Positions 8,480 to 17,219 of a stretch of 64,000 nucleotides of DNA are shown here, piece by piece. The stretch spans positions 535,655 to 599,654 of the forward strand of contig JAGIAT010000004.1 of assembly GCA_017744715.1 (NCBI GenBank). The letters run 5' to 3'. A model generated the notes under the pieces. It made no database searches, had not been told where the DNA came from, and saw only the letters and a program-made list of their open reading frames with translations. Position numbers and translations under genes: made by a program. Numbering within the stretch: the stretch's first letter is position 1; every line of letters starts with the position of its first letter. The DNA comes from Niabella sp. (GTDB taxonomy: Bacteria > Bacteroidota > Bacteroidia > Chitinophagales > Chitinophagaceae).

Positions 8480-8990
8480 GTATTGGTATCTCCGAAGGCG
8501 CTAATTTAGAGAAATTGGCATTAGCCGCAGGAAGGTTTTTTCCCGTGCAAACGGTAAACCGGTGTCCCGTCTGAACTTACCGAACCGCTCAAACCCTGGC
8601 TCAGACAGCATTTCATAAGAACCCGGTACAGCCGCGGCCGATCCGTGCAATCGTTTGTACAATCCGTAAGGTAGAATGTAAATTGTGTACATTGTGGTGA
8701 ACATTAACCGCAGAGAACGGCAGAACGCGGAGATGCGCTGGTACTTATGAAGAAGAAACACAATGTCCATAAATCATCCATTGCGTGCCTTGCAGATTCC
8801 TTGCGAAACTGGCGGTAAAATTAACCGCGAGGAGCGCCAGGATCGCGCAAAGGGCGCAGAGACCCGGGGCGTAAAAATGTGCAGATCCTTAATAAATGCA
8901 ACACCGGATCGACAACTAGTCCTTTGCGTACCTGGCGGATACTTTGCGACCATTGCGGTAAAAAATGAATGCGGAGACCTCCATAAATAA
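8480..8990. repeat. Repeat-rich spacer (aaccgcagagaac / cctggcggata words)
   Basis: This spacer carries degenerate words of the accgcaaagggcgcagaga and ttgcgtaccTggcgg kind in both orientations near 8700-8730, 8780-8880 and 8920-8975. They can pair across the spacer. The open frames seen on both strands are products of these repeats. The beta-galactosidase promoter should be at its left end, but I see no clear element. Confidence 0.6.
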
Positions 8991-9019
8991 AAAGGAATGA
9001 CCGTTGTTGTCATTCCTTT
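8991..9019 (-). terminator. Terminator of the M16 peptidase gene
   Basis: AAAGGAATGAC (8991-9001) and GTCATTCCTTT (9009-9019) are perfect 11-bp arms with a 7-nt loop. On the minus strand the stem is followed by TTATTTATGG. It lies 31 bases beyond the peptidase stop codon. Confidence 0.8.
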
Positions 9020-9049
9020 ACAAACGTATGGTTCAAAAAAGTGCCGCCG

Positions 9050-11872
9050 TTATTTCTTCTCTGGCTGCAGTACCGCTGTTACCACGTTGCCGCTGGAAAA
9101 GAGCTTCTTTGCCGCTGCCTGTACCGATGCCGGCGTTAAGGCATTGATGTATTTGTCCGTATTCAGAAAACGGTCCGGATCTTTTTTCTCCAGCCTGGCG
9201 GCAAGCAGGTATTCGAGCCAGGAACCGTTTTGCTCCATGGCTACCTTATTCTGCTCCAGCCATTGCTGCTTTACCTTATCCAGGTTCTCTTTGGAAGGCC
9301 CTTTTGTTTCAATATTTTTAATTTCAGCGTGCATGGCCTTTAACAGGGTATCTACCTTTGCGGGGCCTGTAGGCAGCTGTGTAAAAAAGCTGTAATGTGC
9401 ATAGGGCAGCCGTTCTACGCTTACCGATGTACCACCGCCATAAATGCCCTGTATTTTTTCCCGGAGCTCTTCAATCACGCGGATGTTCAGCACCTCGCTT
9501 ACCGCGCGCATATTCAGTGCCAGGTCCGGGCTGTAAACCAGGTTGCCCGTTACCAGTGAAAGGATCAGGCTTTTTTCTGCTTCTCCTTTATACACGGTAA
9601 GATCTACTTTGCCCTTTACGGGACGGACACCATTGTCTTTAAACGCAAATTTTCGTTTTGTGGCCGGCAGCCCTCCGATATAGGTTTCTACCAGCGGCTT
9701 TAACACGGCTTCATCGATGCTGCCTACAAACACGAACTGCATACCGCTGGCATCTCCAAAATGTTCCTTGTAGATCTGGAGCGCCCGGTTCATATCAATC
9801 TGGTCGAAGTATTCCGGCCTCGGTACGGCCACCGGTGCCAGCGGATTGTTCCTGTAAAGGGTCTTGAACAACGTGTCTACAAAAACGGTTTGAGGGTCGG
9901 AAAGGGAATAGGCTACACCTGCTTTACTCTTTTGAATAAAAGACCGGAACAATGCCGTATCTACCCGGGGTGCCGTTGCTCTGAGATATAATATCTGCAG
10001 CATGGTTTCCAGGTCTTTCACGCTGGAACTGCCCGACAAGTCGTCTGTAATTCCACCCAGTGAAGCTTGTACGGATGCGTTTTTTCCCGCCAATGCTTTT
10101 TGCAGATCGGTAGGTGAAAAACTGCCATAGCCCATAGCACCTGCCACGCTTAATGCATACCAGGCATTATACTTATCCGCCAGACCGTAGCCGTTGATAC
10201 CTCCGTAACGGCGGCCCCCCATCCGGATCTCATCGTCTTTAAAATCCGTCTTCTTAAAGGTTACCGTGGTTCCGTTACTCAGCTCCCAGGTTTTGGTACC
10301 CAGTTTGGGATCTGTTGTTTCCTTCAGGATCTTTCCGGGTTTGGGCCGGCTGGGAAGCAGGTCCGTTGCCACCAGTTTCTCTTCGTCTGCACGGATATCG
10401 GTTCTTGCAATTACGTTATCGGTGGCCCGCACCAGGTCTGCTGCCTGCGGCAGTTCGCCGGATACAGGACCGGCAAGCGTAATAAAATAATTGGACTGCC
10501 GTTGCAGGGCCTGCGCAAAGGCATTCACTTCTTTTAAAGTGATCTGCGGCAGCAACTCCTTTGTATACTCCCGTTCTTTTGAAATACCGGGAATGGGTTC
10601 ATTTGTAAGAAAATTCCGGATATATTCATCTACATAATTGGCCGATTCCGTTTTTTCCCGCTCATTATAGGCCTTGTCCATCCCGGCTTCGATGGTCTTT
10701 TTTACCCGGTCCAGCTCCGCCTGCGTAAAACCAAAACGCTTTGCTTTTTCGATCGCTTCCACCAGGGTTTCGAGTCCCTTCTTTGCATCTGCTGCAGTAG
10801 CTACTCCTGCCCCGGCATTGAACTGGTCATAATTACGGGCATAGCTTCCAAAATAGGAATACCCATATAAAAAAGGTGGATTTGCCTGCTGCGTCAGATC
10901 ACGCAGCCGCTGGTTCAGCATGCTGGAAAAAATATTCTTAACAAGGTCCTGTCCGTACTCCCCAACGGTTTGCGCTTCCTTAGATGGAAAAGCGCTGTAC
11001 GCAATACCAACGGTATAGTTGGTGGCTTCTTTGTCTGTAACCACCATGCCCTCATTTACCGTATAAGGCTTTACATCCGCATAGGTTCTGGTACGTTGTG
11101 CCGCCGGGTTCACCAGGCCCTCAAAATGTTTTTTGATCAACGCTGCGGCGGCGGCCGGCTCTACATCCCCCACTACCACCACGGCCATCAGGTCCGGGCG
11201 ATACCAGTCTTTATAAAATTTGCGGATCAGGTCCGGGTCATAGCTCCGGATAATGGAGTCCAGTCCAATGGGCAGGCGGTTTGCATACCGGCTTCCGGCA
11301 AACAGCCGGGGATAGATCTGGCGAAACATCCGATCGTCTGCGCCCTTACCTAACCGGCTTTCTTCCAGGATCACATTCCGCTCTTCGTTGATATCATCGG
11401 TATTATAGGTAACATTATGCGCCCAGTCTTCCAGTATCTGGAATCCCTTTTCCAGATTGCCGGGCTTATCCGTAGGAATAGGCAGCATATAAACGGTTTC
11501 ATCAAAGGCGGTATAGGCATTCAGATCGTTTCCAAATCCTACCCCGATGCTTTGCAGGAAACTTACGATATCATTCTTTTTAAAATTGCGGGTGCCGTTA
11601 AAGGCCATATGTTCTGCCATATGTGCCAGCCCCTGCTGGTTGTCGTCTTCCAGGATCGAACCGGCATTGACCACCAGCCGCAGCTCCACTTTTTGCTCCG
11701 GCTTTTTATTTTGCCGGATATAGTAGGTGAGCCCGTTTGATAATTTTCCGATGGTTATTTTAGGGTCTGCCGGGATGGAGTCGGTCAGTTTTAACTGGGC
11801 AGTCAGGCCAAGGCCAGCTGATAAAAGAAACAACAGTGCTATTCCCCTTACCAGGATCGGTTTTTGTTTCAT
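9050..11872 (-). CDS. M16 family zinc metallopeptidase (pitrilysin/insulinase type)
   Basis: A 940-residue secreted protease of the M16 family, which degrades peptides in a closed chamber built from four homologous domains. The signal peptide spans about residues 1-26. The inverted zinc motif HMAEH is at residues 84-88, and the third zinc ligand is the Glu near 164 in EERNVILEE, at the usual distance. The second half repeats the fold without the zinc motif, as expected in single-chain M16B-like enzymes of about 900 residues. A candidate TATTTTTG -7 element lies about 50 bases upstream, and a strong hairpin terminator follows. Its physiological substrate is unknown. Confidence 0.92.
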   Translation of the reverse strand: MKQKPILVRGIALLFLLSAGLGLTAQLKLTDSIPADPKITIGKLSNGLTYYIRQNKKPEQKVELRLVVNAGSILEDDNQQGLAHMAEHMAFNGTRNFKKNDIVSFLQSIGVGFGNDLNAYTAFDETVYMLPIPTDKPGNLEKGFQILEDWAHNVTYNTDDINEERNVILEESRLGKGADDRMFRQIYPRLFAGSRYANRLPIGLDSIIRSYDPDLIRKFYKDWYRPDLMAVVVVGDVEPAAAAALIKKHFEGLVNPAAQRTRTYADVKPYTVNEGMVVTDKEATNYTVGIAYSAFPSKEAQTVGEYGQDLVKNIFSSMLNQRLRDLTQQANPPFLYGYSYFGSYARNYDQFNAGAGVATAADAKKGLETLVEAIEKAKRFGFTQAELDRVKKTIEAGMDKAYNEREKTESANYVDEYIRNFLTNEPIPGISKEREYTKELLPQITLKEVNAFAQALQRQSNYFITLAGPVSGELPQAADLVRATDNVIARTDIRADEEKLVATDLLPSRPKPGKILKETTDPKLGTKTWELSNGTTVTFKKTDFKDDEIRMGGRRYGGINGYGLADKYNAWYALSVAGAMGYGSFSPTDLQKALAGKNASVQASLGGITDDLSGSSSVKDLETMLQILYLRATAPRVDTALFRSFIQKSKAGVAYSLSDPQTVFVDTLFKTLYRNNPLAPVAVPRPEYFDQIDMNRALQIYKEHFGDASGMQFVFVGSIDEAVLKPLVETYIGGLPATKRKFAFKDNGVRPVKGKVDLTVYKGEAEKSLILSLVTGNLVYSPDLALNMRAVSEVLNIRVIEELREKIQGIYGGGTSVSVERLPYAHYSFFTQLPTGPAKVDTLLKAMHAEIKNIETKGPSKENLDKVKQQWLEQNKVAMEQNGSWLEYLLAARLEKKDPDRFLNTDKYINALTPASVQAAAKKLFSSGNVVTAVLQPEKK

Positions 11873-11922
11873 ATAACGTCTTCGCGTTTAAAATAAATAG
11901 ATTAAAAATAAACAGTTGTTAG

Positions 11923-11930
11923 CAAAAATA
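11923..11930 (-). promoter_or_regulatory. Candidate -7 promoter element for the M16 gene
   Basis: On the minus strand the bases read TATTTTTG, a match to TAnnTTTG, 50 bases before the start codon. No convincing -33 element accompanies it. Confidence 0.35.
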
Positions 11931-11950
11931 AGCAATGGACCGGTTGGTTG

Positions 11951-12619
11951 TTAGCTTTCCACGCCCTTTACCACAATCACGATTTCACCCTTTACCGTTT
12001 TCTGAGCGAAATAGGCAGCTACCTCGGTTAGGGTTCCCCGTTGGGTTTCCTCATACAGCTTGGTTAGCTCCCGGCTTACACTGCATTGCCGGTCGGCTCC
12101 AAAATATCCGGCCAGGTCGTTCAGTGTTTTTACCAGCCGCATGGGCGATTCATAAAAAATAAGGGTGCGTTCTTCCGTTTTCAGGCTTTCCAGTAAGGTA
12201 TGGCGGCCTTTTTTCAGGGGCAGGAATCCCTCAAAGCAAAACCGGTTGGTGGGCAGCCCGCTGTTAACCAGGGCAGGAACAAATGCCGTTGCCCCCGGCA
12301 ATGACTCCACTTTTACCCCCGCTTTTACACAGGCCCTTACCAGCAAAAAAGCGGGGTCGGAAATACCCGGGGTTCCGGCGTCGGTAACCAGGGCCATCTT
12401 TCGCCCTGCCAACAGCTGCTCTACCAGGTGTGCGGTTATTTTATGCTCGTTATGCTGATGATAAGGTGTAAGCGGCTTGCTGACCTGGTAATGATTCAGC
12501 AAATGACCGGTATTGCGGGTATCTTCCGCAAGGATCACATCCACTTCCTTCAGCACTTCCAACGCCCGGAGCGTGATGTCCTTTAAATTACCGATGGGTG
12601 TGGGAACGAGGTAAAGCAT
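11951..12619 (-). CDS. rsmI: 16S rRNA (cytidine-1402 2-prime-O) methyltransferase RsmI
   Basis: A 222-residue SAM-dependent tetrapyrrole-methylase-fold enzyme that adds the 2-prime-O-methyl group at C1402 of 16S rRNA; RsmH, encoded at the other end of this window, adds the N4-methyl on the same base. The family hallmarks are all visible: LVPTPIGNLKDITLRAL at the N-terminus, AEDTR (residues 31-35), the VTDAGTPGISDP loop that binds SAM, and GATAFVPALVNSGL. The C-terminal accessory region found in longer homologues is absent, which is common in Bacteroidota. It lies downstream of purS with a repeat-filled gap of 123 bases and may be transcribed with it. Confidence 0.95.
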   Translation of the reverse strand: MLYLVPTPIGNLKDITLRALEVLKEVDVILAEDTRNTGHLLNHYQVSKPLTPYHQHNEHKITAHLVEQLLAGRKMALVTDAGTPGISDPAFLLVRACVKAGVKVESLPGATAFVPALVNSGLPTNRFCFEGFLPLKKGRHTLLESLKTEERTLIFYESPMRLVKTLNDLAGYFGADRQCSVSRELTKLYEETQRGTLTEVAAYFAQKTVKGEIVIVVKGVES

Positions 12620-12742
12620 TTAGAAATGTAAAATGCGGAATATAAAATAAGAAATGTAAAACGGGTGACCAGGATCCCAGATTCTCCCCCGAAGTTTCGG
12701 GGCTGGATTCTCAATTCTCGATTCTCAATTCTGGATTCCCGA
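12620..12742. repeat. Word-like repeat spacer between purS and rsmI
   Basis: The spacer holds repeated gattctcaattctcgattctc words, and a palindrome CCCCGAA-GT-TTCGGGG at 12687-12702. It lies between two same-strand genes, so it would be transcribed if they share a message. Confidence 0.6.
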
Positions 12743-12988
12743 CTACAGTACCGTTACCTCAAAATATTCCATTACGGCGTTGGCCAGCAGCTTTTTAGCC
12801 GCTTCTTCGCCAATACGTTGCGCGTCCTCTTTTGAGGCTGCATCCACCTGCAGGGTGATATTTTTTCCAACACGAACATCTGTAACCGCCCCAAGACCCA
12901 GGTTTTCCAACCCGCCCAGAACAGCTTTACCCTGAGGATCTAATAACTCTTTTAACGGCATGATCACCACCTGTACTGTATAACTCAT
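12743..12988 (-). CDS. purS: Phosphoribosylformylglycinamidine synthase subunit PurS
   Basis: An 81-residue protein matching PurS, the small structural subunit that bridges PurL and PurQ in FGAM synthetase of de novo purine synthesis. Diagnostic features are the DPQGKAV turn at residues 17-23, VTDVRVGKNITL, and the C-terminal KLLANAVMEYFEV motif. Length is normal for PurS. Neither purL nor purQ is adjacent, so the subunits are encoded elsewhere. The upstream spacer contains a small CCCCTGAGGGG palindrome and no obvious purine riboswitch. Confidence 0.93.
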   Translation of the reverse strand: MSYTVQVVIMPLKELLDPQGKAVLGGLENLGLGAVTDVRVGKNITLQVDAASKEDAQRIGEEAAKKLLANAVMEYFEVTVL

Positions 12989-13034
12989 ACGTTTTCTTTA
13001 TTGCGCTTGTATGTATTTAAATATATTATGCGTG

Positions 13035-13045
13035 CCCCTGAGGGG
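13035..13045. repeat. Small CCCCTGAGGGG palindrome upstream of purS
   Basis: A short palindrome followed by TTTT on the plus strand and lying in the purS 5-prime region on the minus strand. Similar CCC/GGGG palindromes occur at 19761-19779 and 62867-62879. Confidence 0.45.
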
Positions 13046-13082
13046 TTTTGCCATGCCTGCAGCTATCCTTTCAGCATGAAAG

Positions 13083-13826
13083 TCAGTCCTTGCGGCCGGG
13101 CTTAAAAATCAAAGATACAATAACATAGGCTACAAATACCACCGGAACGGCCATCCATTTAAAAAAGACGGCTGAAAGAAGGGCAATCAATACAAGCAAT
13201 AGCTTATCCGTATTGGCTTTGAGGGTATATGCCTTAAACTTAAGGCTGATGATGGGCAGGTTGCTCACCATCAAACTACTTACCACCAGGATCGTGGCAT
13301 ATACCGCAACCGGGTTAAATACCAGCGCATTGACGGCAGGCGTTCCATAATAAGCGATCACCGGTAATGAAGCTACGGTAAGCCCGGCGGCGGGCGTTGG
13401 GATGCCTTTAAAATAGTAGCGCTGCTCTTTATCCAGATTGAACTTGGCCAGGCGCCAAACCGCCGCGCAGGGAAAAATAAGCGCGGGCAACAGCCACCAC
13501 TGGTTTACGGCTGCATGACCGGCCCAGCCTGTTTCCAGCAACCGGTACAGGATCATGCCCGGTGCCACACCAAAACTTACGGCATCGGCCAGGGAGTCTA
13601 ACTGCTCTCCCATTGCCGAAGTAGCTTTAAATAAGCGGGCCACAAAGCCATCCAGGAAGTCTACAATCGCCGCCAGTAACAGGAAAAAGCTGCCCACGAT
13701 CATTCCGGTAGTGGGGCCTTGGTCGCCGGTTGCAAAAAAAAGCGCCTCCGGCTGCAGGATGGCTTTTATAGCCAAACAGCCAAATACCAGGTTTAACAGC
13801 GTAAATAAATTAGGGATTTGTTTCAT
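13083..13826 (-). CDS. pssA: CDP-diacylglycerol-serine O-phosphatidyltransferase
   Basis: A 247-residue membrane enzyme that makes phosphatidylserine, the precursor of phosphatidylethanolamine, from CDP-diacylglycerol and serine. The CDP-alcohol phosphotransferase signature DG-x2-AR-x8-G-x3-D-x3-D is complete in DFLDGFVARLF and GEQLDSLADAVSFG (about residues 57-88). Several hydrophobic segments follow. It starts 5 bases after the end of the preceding unknown gene, so the two are certainly co-transcribed and probably translationally coupled. No phosphatidylserine decarboxylase gene is adjacent. Confidence 0.93.
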   Translation of the reverse strand: MKQIPNLFTLLNLVFGCLAIKAILQPEALFFATGDQGPTTGMIVGSFFLLLAAIVDFLDGFVARLFKATSAMGEQLDSLADAVSFGVAPGMILYRLLETGWAGHAAVNQWWLLPALIFPCAAVWRLAKFNLDKEQRYYFKGIPTPAAGLTVASLPVIAYYGTPAVNALVFNPVAVYATILVVSSLMVSNLPIISLKFKAYTLKANTDKLLLVLIALLSAVFFKWMAVPVVFVAYVIVSLIFKPGRKD

Positions 13827-13831
13827 ACTAT

Positions 13832-14395
13832 TCAGGTTAACCGGGCAGCCAGCTGATCGTTTATCTTTTTATACAAATGATAGGGCTTATATACTCTCCA
13901 GTTGTGAATCTCCATCAGTTCGATGAACTGGTTCAGTTTGGCCTGTTTAAAATCATACTGGGTTTGCGAAGGCATATTCAGGCAAACGATCCAGCCTTCT
14001 GCATCGCTTAATTCTTCATGTAATTCCTCATAATAATCCCGGTCGCCACTATGAAAATTGAGCACATTCTCCGCAATCAGGATGAATTTATAAATGCCTT
14101 CATTCATAAACACTTCCAGCACATCCCGTTTAAGGGTCATGATATCATTTTCCACCGCATCGTTCCACTCGCCGATCAGTTCGATAATGGCATACCCTTC
14201 TTCATAGTCGGCCATCAATACCTTCAGGTACAGGGTACGGCTTCCGAAAAAATCCCACTGCGGATGGATATAATAGTTGTATACGGCGTCTTTGTATTCA
14301 AACTGGGAATGTTCCACCCCGTAAAAAGGAGAACGTTCGTCTTCTTCACTCAGGTAAATATGCTGCCAATTGTAATAAGGTTCTATATCATGCAC
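13832..14395 (-). CDS. Conserved hypothetical protein coupled to pssA
   Basis: A 187-residue soluble, acidic protein rich in Tyr, Trp and Glu that I do not recognise by function. It has no signal peptide or membrane segment. The sequence suggests mixed alpha/beta structure, with strands YAIIELIGEW, KFILIAENVLNF and WIVCLNMP separated by helices. The gene precedes pssA with a 5-base gap, and that arrangement suggests a role tied to phospholipid synthesis or simply a shared message. The upstream region is a repeat-rich spacer. It is a real gene judged by codon use and gene packing. Confidence 0.75.
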   Translation of the reverse strand: MHDIEPYYNWQHIYLSEEDERSPFYGVEHSQFEYKDAVYNYYIHPQWDFFGSRTLYLKVLMADYEEGYAIIELIGEWNDAVENDIMTLKRDVLEVFMNEGIYKFILIAENVLNFHSGDRDYYEELHEELSDAEGWIVCLNMPSQTQYDFKQAKLNQFIELMEIHNWRVYKPYHLYKKINDQLAARLT

Positions 14396-14750
14396 AATGC
14401 GAAATTAATGTTTTTGCCACAGAAACACAGGGGCCGCGAACACACAGTCATCAGCTATCAGTTTTCAGTCTTCAGCTGTCAGTGTTACGCATCAAGTATA
14501 AAATCGGATCTAACGTGGAGCTTTATCCCGATTCTCGGGAAAACCTGAAACAGGCGTCTAGCCGTTAGCGTTCGGTACCCGTAAGCGTAAATCAATTCGT
14601 ATGTTTGAAAAACACTCCTGTCTTGTCTCCCTGTCTCCCCAAAAGCTACAGCTTTCAGTTGATTACGTCCGGGATCAGGGATTTGCCCTTTCTCATCGAG
14701 TATGAACAGGAGCTAACGTGAAACTTTGAACCTTAAACCTGAAACGGCTT
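14396..14750. repeat. Repeat-rich spacer between thrC and the pssA operon
   Basis: No gene is present. I see a gccacagaaacacagg word, an array of tcagctatcagttttcag words (14446-14483), and two related copies of a longer dispersed unit (about 14485-14550 and 14657-14752) sharing catcgagtat, gagctaacgtg and ccttaaacctgaaacgg. A TCCCGA-TTC-TCGGGA hairpin sits at 14526-14540. A third copy of the longer unit lies near 34005-34105. Confidence 0.75.
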
Positions 14751-16046
14751 TCAATTGATCAGGTAGGCCTTAAACGCCTCATAATCGGGCGCCATTGCGA
14801 TGGCCTGTTTGGGTTGACGCATCAGCTCCTGCAATGCCCCGGGAATTTCAACATCTGCACCGGTGGCCTGTTTTACAGCATCGGGAAATTTTACGGGGTG
14901 CGCAGTCTCCAGGATCAGTCCTTTTGCCGCCGGGTGCGCCTGCTGGTAATTTTGCAGCGCCTTATACGCTACCGCTCCGTGCGGATCCAGGGTATAGCCC
15001 GTTTCGCGATATACGTTTCCGATGGTATCGATGGTGTCTGCGTCAGAAATACTTACCGCAGAAAAATGATCTTTCAGTTTGGGAAACTGCTGGCCAAACA
15101 GTTCCATGATGCGTACAAAATTGCTGGGGTCGCCCACATCCATGGCATTGGAAAGCGTGGCTACCGCTTTTTGAGGTACCCAGTTTTCTGTTTGCAGAAA
15201 TGAAGGCACCACGTCATTGGTATTACAGGCAGCAACAAAATGCCCGAGGGGCAAGCCTGTTTCCCTGGCCAGCAACCCGGCGCAGATATTTCCAAAATTG
15301 CCGCTGGGCACCACCACTACCGGCGGAACGGATTTATCTTTCCATTGTTTATAGGCAAAGAAATAATAAAATTGCTGGGGCAGCCAGCGCGCCACGTTAA
15401 TGGAATTGGCCGATGTAAGAAACCGTTTGGCATGTACATCCGCATCCGTGAAGGCTTGCTTCACCATCCGCTGACAGTCATCAAAACTCCCTGCCACTTC
15501 CAGTGCCGTAATATTCTTGCCCATAGCGGTAAGCTGTTGTTCCTGCACCGGGCTCACCCGTCCCTGCGGATACAGGATGACCACATTTACGCCCTCCACA
15601 CCGTAAAAGCCGCTGGCAACGGCACCACCGGTATCACCGGATGTAGCCACCAGCACCGTTACCTCTTTCTGCTGGTCTTTTAAAAAATATCCCAGGCAGC
15701 GGCTCATAAAACGGGCGCCCACGTCCTTGAACGCCAGCGTAGGACCGTGAAACAATTCCAGCGCCGCAATGGTATCCGTAACCGGCTGCAGCGGGAACGG
15801 GAAATTTACCGTTTGTGTTACAATATCAAACAATACAGCCTCCGGGATGGTATCGCCTACATAGGGCCGGATGACACGGAAGGCCAGCTCCGCTTCGGAA
15901 AGCGTTTCTATATTTTTTACCAGGTCTGCTTCCAGTTGCGGCAGCTTTTCAGGGAAATACAATCCCTTATCCGGAGCCTGTCCCATGATGGCGGCTTCTT
16001 TAAAACTTACTTTGGGTGACTGATGATTTAAGCTATAGTATTGCAT
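14751..16046 (-). CDS. thrC: Threonine synthase
   Basis: A 431-residue PLP enzyme that converts O-phosphohomoserine to threonine, the last step of the pathway. It opens with the MQYYSLNHQSPKVSFKEA segment typical of threonine synthases and has GPTLAFKDVGARF with PLP-binding Lys107, followed by VATSGDTGGAVASGF, which binds the cofactor phosphate. Length is normal for this branch. It is third in a thrA-thrB-thrC run on the minus strand, but the gap to thrB (112 bases) is filled with repeats. Regulation is expected from the leader region upstream of thrA. Confidence 0.96.
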   Translation of the reverse strand: MQYYSLNHQSPKVSFKEAAIMGQAPDKGLYFPEKLPQLEADLVKNIETLSEAELAFRVIRPYVGDTIPEAVLFDIVTQTVNFPFPLQPVTDTIAALELFHGPTLAFKDVGARFMSRCLGYFLKDQQKEVTVLVATSGDTGGAVASGFYGVEGVNVVILYPQGRVSPVQEQQLTAMGKNITALEVAGSFDDCQRMVKQAFTDADVHAKRFLTSANSINVARWLPQQFYYFFAYKQWKDKSVPPVVVVPSGNFGNICAGLLARETGLPLGHFVAACNTNDVVPSFLQTENWVPQKAVATLSNAMDVGDPSNFVRIMELFGQQFPKLKDHFSAVSISDADTIDTIGNVYRETGYTLDPHGAVAYKALQNYQQAHPAAKGLILETAHPVKFPDAVKQATGADVEIPGALQELMRQPKQAIAMAPDYEAFKAYLIN

Positions 16047-16158
16047 GCGATTTTAGACGTTAGATATGAGATTTCAGATTCCAGACATGAGATACCAGTT
16101 ATGAGGCGCGCTGACGCGTATTACGGGTTCAGATCGGCGATTCACTATTGCCCATTCA
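16047..16158. repeat. Repeat-filled gap between thrB and thrC
   Basis: The gap contains gagatttcagattccagac and ttcactattgcccattcact words of the same style as elsewhere in the window. It sits inside an operon, so the repeats are probably transcribed. Confidence 0.6.
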
Positions 16159-17085
16159 CTATTGACCACTCACCACTTCCACTCCCCTGTTATTAATGGT
16201 GGTCACGTACACATTATGATCGATGCCGATACCGGAATAAATCGTTTTCATAATGCCGGCCACATCCTGTGCTACCGCTTCGGTTTCACTCAGCATAAAG
16301 ATCGATGGTCCTGAACCGGAGATACCACCCCCCAACGCACCGGCTTCTTTACATTGACGCTTTACTTCATCAAAACCAGGAATGAGAATACTCCTTACCG
16401 GTTCTATAATCACGTCCTCCAGCGAACGGCTGATCAGCGCCTTGTCGTTTCGCATAAACCCTGCCACCAGTCCTGCAATATTCCCCCATTGTTTGATCGC
16501 ATCCTTTAGCAATACCTTTTGCTTCAGGATCTGCCGGGCATCGGCCGTGCGCACTTCTATTTGGGGGTGCACCACGGTTACGAATAATTCCGGTGCAGCC
16601 AGCGGTACAATGTCCATCGGATGAATGGAACGGATCAGCGTGATACCACCCAGGATGCAAGGCGTAATATTATCAGCATGTTTTACCCCGCTGGCCAGCT
16701 TTTCGCCAATCATGGCCAGCTGTACCAGTTCATCCGTAGTAAAACGGTTTCCCAGCAGCAGGTTGGCACCCACAGCCGCACCGGCGGCGCTGGCCGCACT
16801 GGACCCCAATCCGCTGCCCGGCTTGATCCGTTTTTCAATGGTTACTTCAAAACCTACATTTCCACCGGCCTTTTCCATGGCCGCCAGCAGCACCACTCCC
16901 GCTACATTCTGCTCGGGATCGGTAGGTAGTCCAAAATGATCTTTATTGTGTATGATCACACGCGGCTCGCTGAGCAGCCGGAACTCCATGATATCATACG
17001 GATCATTTAAAGCGAGCCCCAGGATATCAAACCCGCAAACCAGGTTGGCCACGGTACCGGGTGATTTTATTTTTACTTGTTTCAT
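16159..17085 (-). CDS. thrB: Homoserine kinase
   Basis: A 308-residue GHMP-family kinase that phosphorylates homoserine. The N-terminus VKIKSPGTVANLVCGFDILG and the ATP-binding loop PGSGLGSSAASAAG (about residues 90-103) are diagnostic, and the third GHMP motif GGGISGSGPSIFML is near residue 270. It lies between thrA and thrC, separated from thrA by a 134-base repeat-rich gap. The start ATG directly precedes the conserved KQVKIKSPG strand, so the start is secure. Confidence 0.96.
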   Translation of the reverse strand: MKQVKIKSPGTVANLVCGFDILGLALNDPYDIMEFRLLSEPRVIIHNKDHFGLPTDPEQNVAGVVLLAAMEKAGGNVGFEVTIEKRIKPGSGLGSSAASAAGAAVGANLLLGNRFTTDELVQLAMIGEKLASGVKHADNITPCILGGITLIRSIHPMDIVPLAAPELFVTVVHPQIEVRTADARQILKQKVLLKDAIKQWGNIAGLVAGFMRNDKALISRSLEDVIIEPVRSILIPGFDEVKRQCKEAGALGGGISGSGPSIFMLSETEAVAQDVAGIMKTIYSGIGIDHNVYVTTINNRGVEVVSGQ

Positions 17086-17219
17086 TGTGAGCGTCGATGG
17101 TGAGAAGTTGTCAGTGAGATGTTGTCAGTGAAATGTTGTTAGTGAGATGTGAATGGGTAATCGTTATAGATGAATCGTGCATCGCTCCATCGGTTTAAGA
17201 TCCCAATACTGCATACGCC
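17086..17219. repeat. Repeat-filled gap between thrA and thrB
   Basis: The stretch gttgtcagtgagatgttgtc (17107-17126) is one of four near-tandem copies of a gtcagtgagatgtt word at about 17100-17150. It lies within the thr operon. Confidence 0.65.

Noticed and set aside
8501..9013. Open frames on both strands of the 8.5-9.0 kb spacer
   Set aside because: Their sequence is built of repeat words.
12989..13082. Purine or other riboswitch before purS
   Set aside because: Only a short palindrome is present; no conserved riboswitch core can be recognised.
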